DNA of 64,000 bases from DATAUD01 sp035511075 (GTDB taxonomy: Bacteria; Verrucomicrobiota; Verrucomicrobiia; Limisphaerales; Palsa-1400), in NCBI GenBank assembly GCA_035511075.1, contig DATKFW010000034.1:52283-116282 (forward strand). Reading direction: 5' to 3'. Under the pieces are notes generated by a model that was not told where the DNA came from, searched no databases, and saw only the letters and a list, made by a program, of their open reading frames with translations. Position 1 is the first letter of the stretch, and every line of letters begins with the position of its first letter. This document shows, in pieces, positions 59,685-64,000 of this stretch. The position numbers and the translations under genes are program-made.

Positions 59685-61578
59685 TCCAAACGATGCCGGG
59701 CTGATTCAATCCACCCTGGAAACCGAGGGCATCGCTTGCGACACCATTTGCGTCCAAACCCGCGACGGATTTGTGGCCGCCCTCGACCGTGGCGGCATTG
59801 ACTTGATTCTCTCGGATTTTTCGGTAGCCACCTTTGACGGCAGGGCGGCGGCGGAATATGTGCGCGCCAAATGCCCGGCCATCCCCGTGATCCTGGTGTC
59901 CGGCACCCTTGGCGAGGAACGCGCCATTGAATCCCTCAAGGGCGGCGCGACGGACTATGTTCTGAAGGGACACTTGGCCCGCCTCGCCCCTGCCGTGCGC
60001 CGCGCCATGGACATGGCGGAGGAACGCGCGGCCAATCGTCACACAGAAGAGGCCCTGCATGAAAGCGAGGAGCGCCTCCGCATAGTCTTCAGTGAATCGC
60101 CCCTGGGAATCGCCCTGGTCGGCGCCGACGGCCGCGCGGTCCTGACCAACGCCGCCTTGCAGAAAATGCTCGGATACACCGGCCAGGAGCTAAACGGGAT
60201 TCTGTTCCACGAATTGACGCATCCGGAAGATCGCGCAACCGGTGTCGAGCGTTACCAGGAATTGATTCATGGCGGCCGCCCGTCTTACCAACTCGAAAAA
60301 CGCTACCTCCGCAAGGACGGCCAGGTGCTTTGGGCGCATCTCTCCGTCAGTGCCGTGCACGAGACCAACGGCCACGCTGGATTCGCCATTGGAATGATCG
60401 AGGACATCACCGAACACCGGCATTTGCAGGCACAATTTATCGCCGCCCAAAAAATGGAAGTCGTCGGCCAGCTCGCCGGCGGCGTCACCCATGACTTCAA
60501 CAACATCCTGGCCGTCATCATGGGTTACAGCGATTTGTTGATGCAGGTCCTCGGCCCCGACAGCGTTCACAGGAGTCATCTCGAGACCATCAGATCCGCG
60601 GCAGAGCGTGCCGCCGGCCTGACCCGCCAACTCCTCATCTTCAGCCGCAAACAAACGGTCCAGCCAGTCGTGCTCGACCTCAACGAAGTGGTCAATGACC
60701 TCGACAAAATGCTGCGGCGCCTCATCGACGAGAACATCGACATGACCATTCTTCTCGCCCCCAGGATCGGTCGCGTCAAGGCCGACTCCGGCTACGTCGG
60801 TCAAGTCTTGATGAATCTGGTCGTCAACGCGCGCGACGCCATGCCAAACGGCGGCAGGCTCACCATCGCTACTGCCAATGTCACCGTCGATAAAGACTGC
60901 GCCCGGGCGCACCACCTCGCAACTCCCGGCGACTACGTGATGTTCAGCGTCACTGACACCGGGACCGGCATGACCGACGAAGTCAAGGCCCGCCTCTTTG
61001 AAGCATTTTTCACCACCAAGCCCAAAGGCAAGGGCACCGGCCTGGGCTTGGCCACCTGCCAGACCATCGTCCAGCAATCCGGCGGTTACATCGATGTTTC
61101 CAGCGAGCTTGGAAAAGGCGCCGCCTTCAAAATTTATTTTCCCCGCGTCCACCAGCCCCTTGATATCGGGACCAAAATGATCAGCAGAGGGCCTTTGCCG
61201 CGCGGGATCGAAACTTTGCTCGTCGTGGAGGATGAGCCTTCCGTCAGGCACCTTGCTCGCAACGTATTGGAAACCCAGGGTTACACAGTGCTCTCGGCCT
61301 CCAACGGCCAGGATGCTCTCCACATCGCGCGCAATCACCATGGACCGCCGATTCAACTCGTGATCACCGACATCATCATGCCCTTGATGGGCGGCAAAGT
61401 GATGGCCGAGTGGCTCAAAACATCCTATCCCAACCTCAAAATTCTCTTCACCTCGGGTTACACCGATGATGTCGTCTCGAATAATGGAACGCTTCAACCA
61501 GGAGTCGAGTTCCTTGCCAAACCCTATACGCCCTCAACGCTTGCCCGCAAAGTGCGCGATATGCTCGGCCCCGTGTGA
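59647..61578 (+). CDS. REC-PAS-histidine kinase-REC hybrid protein
   Basis: A 643-residue cytoplasmic hybrid kinase. Receiver 1 (1-125; 'LHLEDDPNDAGL', Asp57, 'YVLKG'), PAS (about 135-255; 'PLGIALVGADGRAVLTNAALQKMLGY'), HisKA with His282 in 'GGVTHDFNNILAV', ATPase (N box 'LVVNARDAM', 'DTGTGM', 'GTGLGLATCQ') and a C-terminal receiver (about 520-640; 'LLVVEDEPSVR', Asp575 in 'VITDIIMP', 'LAKPYTP'). All catalytic residues are present. I start at ATG 59647 ('MKSPLHILHLEDDPND'). It may phosphorylate the neighbouring response regulator. Confidence 0.93.
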   Translation: MKSPLHILHLEDDPNDAGLIQSTLETEGIACDTICVQTRDGFVAALDRGGIDLILSDFSVATFDGRAAAEYVRAKCPAIPVILVSGTLGEERAIESLKGGATDYVLKGHLARLAPAVRRAMDMAEERAANRHTEEALHESEERLRIVFSESPLGIALVGADGRAVLTNAALQKMLGYTGQELNGILFHELTHPEDRATGVERYQELIHGGRPSYQLEKRYLRKDGQVLWAHLSVSAVHETNGHAGFAIGMIEDITEHRHLQAQFIAAQKMEVVGQLAGGVTHDFNNILAVIMGYSDLLMQVLGPDSVHRSHLETIRSAAERAAGLTRQLLIFSRKQTVQPVVLDLNEVVNDLDKMLRRLIDENIDMTILLAPRIGRVKADSGYVGQVLMNLVVNARDAMPNGGRLTIATANVTVDKDCARAHHLATPGDYVMFSVTDTGTGMTDEVKARLFEAFFTTKPKGKGTGLGLATCQTIVQQSGGYIDVSSELGKGAAFKIYFPRVHQPLDIGTKMISRGPLPRGIETLLVVEDEPSVRHLARNVLETQGYTVLSASNGQDALHIARNHHGPPIQLVITDIIMPLMGGKVMAEWLKTSYPNLKILFTSGYTDDVVSNNGTLQPGVEFLAKPYTPSTLARKVRDMLGPV

Positions 61579-61708
61579 ATCCAGACCGGAATATTCAATC
61601 AAAGCCCCGCCCCGAGCCTCGTGGCTCCCCTGCCCCTCGAAATCCCACCGGTGCGCCCGTGGAAAAACCACCTCGAGTTTTCAAGCAGTCCAATAAACCC
61701 AGCCCCGC

Positions 61709-63754
61709 ATGAATCACCGTTCCGTCACCATGCAACCATTGTTCCGGAAACCAGTCGTGCATGGCGCAGCCTTTGCGTTCGTTGTCATCGCGGTTCTGGC
61801 CGACGCCGCGGACACAAACCAGGCGCCGCAGTCCTCCGCCAATTGGGGAGACTTGACGCTCGAGCAGTTGGTCAACGTCAAGGTCACCTCCGTTGCCAAA
61901 ACGCAAACCGATCTCTTTACCTCCCCAGCCGCCATTTCGGTCGTGACCAGCGACGATATCGACCGCCTTGGAATCACCTCCATACCCGAGGCGCTCCGTC
62001 TGGTTCCGGGCATGGACGTGGCGCAAATTAACGCCAACCAATGGGCCGTCGGCGCGCGGGGATTCAATGCACAATTCAGCAGAGACTTGCTCGTCCTTGT
62101 TGATGGGCGGACCGTGTACTCGCCCTCCTCCTCCGGCGTATTTTGGAACACGCAGGACATGGTGATGGAGGATTTGGACCGGATCGAAGTCATTCGAGGT
62201 CCGGGCGCAACCCTGTGGGGCGCCAACGCCGTCGACGGCGTCATCAATGTTATCAGCAAAAGCGCCAGCGAGACCCAGGGCCTCCTCGTGTCCACCAGCG
62301 CCGGGACCGAGGAACAGGATTCGGCCTCGGTGCGCTACGGAGGAGTTCTTGAAACCAATCTTTATTATCGAGTGTACGCCCAGCGCTCCGATCAAAACGG
62401 CTTAACCAGCTCTGCCGGGCAGCCGGCGGGGGACGCTTGGGATTCCAGCCAGGCGGGCTTTCGCACGGATTGGGAACCCCCTTCCCAAAGCCTTCTCACA
62501 CTTCAAGGCGACTACTATTATAACATCGCAGATACACCAACTGAAAAAGTCAGCCTCGCTCCTCCCGCCGTCTCATTGACGGACGACAAAGAATACAATG
62601 AGGGAGGCAACATCCTGGGGCGATGGACCCGCGATTTTTCGGATTCAGCGCAGTTGACGTTGCAAACTTACTACGATCATGTCGAACAAGGCACCGGATT
62701 CGGGATTCTAATTCAGAATACGGATGACATCGACTTGCAGTACCGGCTTTCTCTCGGCTCCTGGAACGATTTCCTCTTTGGAACCGGCTATCGCTATCAG
62801 TCCGTCGAGGATGCCCCGGATTTTGAGTTGTCCTGGACTCCGGAAATTCAATACATCCGCCTCTTCAACGTATTCGCCCAGGACGACATCATGGCTGTGC
62901 CAGATCGGTTGCATCTCATTCTCGGCGCAAAAATCGAAGACAACAGCCTCGTCCAATGGAAAGTTGAACCGAGTGGCCGGCTGCTCTGGACACCGGCAAA
63001 GAATCAAACCGTTTGGGCCGCGGTTTCGCGCGCCGCGCGCACGCCCTCTCTCTTCGAGTTGGACGGACAATTGAATGCGACCGCTTTTCAGCCCTCGCCA
63101 TCGAGTCCCCCAGCCCTGGTGTCGATTCTTGGCGATCCAAACGACGCTGTGGAAGAATTGCTTGCCTATGAGTTGGGTTACCGCATTGCGCCAGCCAGGA
63201 ATTTGTCGTTCGACATCACCGGATTCTACAACGTCTATGACAATCTAATCATACCGGTTGCCAATCCCACCGTCATTGAGACCACTCCCTCCCCAACGCA
63301 TCTGCTCATCTCCTCCACCTACCTAAACGCGGGCTCTGGCGATACCTACGGCGTCGAATTGTCAAGTCAATGGCACGTCACGGAAAACTGGCGGCTGATG
63401 GCCAGCTACAGTTGGCTGGGCGAGCGCTTGACGCCCGCTTTAGACTATGCCACCAGTCCCCAGCAACAATTCCAGGTGCGTTCCTATCTCGACCTCCCTT
63501 ACCACTTGGAATTGAATGGCGCGGTCTATTTTGTGGGCCGAAGCACGGCGCCCGTTTCGGTCGGTGTCGATGAAATTCCCTCCTATGTCCGCGCCGACCT
63601 GGGTCTGGTCTGGCGTCCGCGCAAATGGCTCGAGCTTGGCATCTGGGGGGACAACCTGCTGCAACGTCAGCACGTGGAATTCTCCAGCGAGGAAACCGGC
63701 GCGTTGACCGAAATACCAAGGAGCGTTCTGGCCAAGGTGACCTTCCGCTTTTAG
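61709..63754 (+). CDS. TonB-dependent receptor of the group paired with YfiR-like proteins
   Basis: A 681-residue outer-membrane receptor. After a signal peptide ('GAAFAFVVIAVLADAAD') the protein opens with 'WGDLTLEQLVNVKVTSVAKTQTDLFTSPAAISVVTSDDI', as in TonB receptors that stand next to DUF4154/YfiR genes. The plug shows 'LRLVPGMDVAQINANQWAVGARGF' and 'RIEVIRGPGATLWGANAVDGVINVI', and the barrel ends in '...LAKVTFRF'. The next gene, cut by the window edge, is YfiR-like. No substrate can be predicted. Confidence 0.93.
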   Translation: MNHRSVTMQPLFRKPVVHGAAFAFVVIAVLADAADTNQAPQSSANWGDLTLEQLVNVKVTSVAKTQTDLFTSPAAISVVTSDDIDRLGITSIPEALRLVPGMDVAQINANQWAVGARGFNAQFSRDLLVLVDGRTVYSPSSSGVFWNTQDMVMEDLDRIEVIRGPGATLWGANAVDGVINVISKSASETQGLLVSTSAGTEEQDSASVRYGGVLETNLYYRVYAQRSDQNGLTSSAGQPAGDAWDSSQAGFRTDWEPPSQSLLTLQGDYYYNIADTPTEKVSLAPPAVSLTDDKEYNEGGNILGRWTRDFSDSAQLTLQTYYDHVEQGTGFGILIQNTDDIDLQYRLSLGSWNDFLFGTGYRYQSVEDAPDFELSWTPEIQYIRLFNVFAQDDIMAVPDRLHLILGAKIEDNSLVQWKVEPSGRLLWTPAKNQTVWAAVSRAARTPSLFELDGQLNATAFQPSPSSPPALVSILGDPNDAVEELLAYELGYRIAPARNLSFDITGFYNVYDNLIIPVANPTVIETTPSPTHLLISSTYLNAGSGDTYGVELSSQWHVTENWRLMASYSWLGERLTPALDYATSPQQQFQVRSYLDLPYHLELNGAVYFVGRSTAPVSVGVDEIPSYVRADLGLVWRPRKWLELGIWGDNLLQRQHVEFSSEETGALTEIPRSVLAKVTFRF

Positions 63755-63765
63755 CGCCGCGATCC

Positions 63766-64000
63766 ATGAACACGTCCAACTTCAACCGGCAGGGCCTCGG
63801 GACAGACCGCTGGTTCGTCCATGTCATGGCGCGGAGCGTCTGCCTTGGCCTTTGGTGGGCCGTCTGCCTGGCCGGCGGAGTTGACGCCTCCCTGCAGGAG
63901 TCCCAGGTCAAGGGCCTTTTCCTGTTGAACTTCGCCAAATACGTCGATTGGCCGCCAACGGCATTTGCCGAGGACACCAGTCCCATGACCATCGGCATTT
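63766..64000 (+). CDS. YfiR-like (DUF4154) periplasmic protein, 3' end outside window
   Basis: Opens with 'MNTSNFNRQGLGTDRWFVHV', a hydrophobic signal ('SVCLGLWWAVCLAGGVDA') and then 'ESQVKGLFLLNFAKYVDWPP', the entry motif of DUF4154/YfiR proteins, to the window edge. YfiR of Pseudomonas restrains the diguanylate cyclase YfiN from the periplasm. It begins 11 bases after the TonB receptor stop, so they are likely co-transcribed; a kinase or cyclase gene may follow outside the window. Confidence 0.85.
   Translation, partial: MNTSNFNRQGLGTDRWFVHVMARSVCLGLWWAVCLAGGVDASLQESQVKGLFLLNFAKYVDWPPTAFAEDTSPMTIGI

Overview
The window looks like the chromosome of a Verrucomicrobiota bacterium, probably of the Pedosphaera/Limisphaerales type. 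This is inferred from gene content, not from a marker search. Pointers are PSCyt1/DUF1549/DUF1553 and DUF1501 proteins side by side, Tat-exported GH116, Gfo/Idh/MocA and nucleoside-hydrolase enzymes, LamG surface proteins sharing a C-terminal module, PF07638-type ECF sigma factors next to WD40-repeat protein kinases, and a MoxR/Bat cluster. The DNA is GC-rich and densely coded. I saw no rRNA, tRNA, CRISPR array, intact insertion sequence or prophage.

Layout. 1-4460: end of a LamG protein, a methyltransferase/GH116 pair, and a tiny His/Lys-rich exported peptide ending in a terminator. 4549-5748: ribBA. 5960-11040: an ECF sigma factor, a Ser/Thr kinase with 14 WD40 repeats, a second sigma factor that has lost region 4, and a small membrane protein. 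11041-12077: non-coding DNA with gene fragments and inverted repeats. 12078-16510: ribH, a ComF-like gene, accD, rnr. 16507-21376 (minus): a GldA/GldF/GldG/DUF4340 ABC operon. 21559-23495: a DHH phosphoesterase and a Xer recombinase. 23568-29094 (minus): moxR-DUF58-DUF4381-batA-batB/C. 29260-36175 (minus): nusA-infB-rbfA-nrnA-truB-ribF, with no rimP in front of nusA, a good promoter and a terminator-like hairpin in the leader. 36381-37570: a receiver-like protein coupled to hemQ. 37592-43906 (minus): CBM9-like, DUF1501, PSCyt1/DUF1549/DUF1553 and DUF1080/ThuA genes, a polysaccharide- or glycoside-degradation style set. 44076-50672: a large LamG protein, a CBS-type pyrophosphatase, an oxidoreductase and a nucleoside hydrolase. 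50805-53644: a phosphodiesterase, a repeat-rich decayed stretch, and a GntR/DUF1648 operon. 53777-64000: two TonB-dependent receptors, a hybrid histidine kinase whose phosphoacceptor His is Gln, a decayed and an intact response regulator, a REC-PAS-kinase-REC protein, and the start of a YfiR-like gene.

How it fits together. The housekeeping core covers riboflavin/FAD (ribBA, ribH, ribF), translation (nusA, infB, rbfA, truB), fatty acid synthesis (accD) and RNA decay (rnr, nrnA). Around it lie envelope-stress and signalling modules (Bat, sigma/WD40 kinase, hybrid kinases/TonB/YfiR) and secreted carbohydrate enzymes. The most unusual items are the Gln-for-His hybrid kinase beside a decayed tandem response-regulator copy, the sigma/kinase module with a truncated sigma twin, leader terminators before nusA and ribBA, and a TonB receptor whose N-terminus resembles a prepilin.
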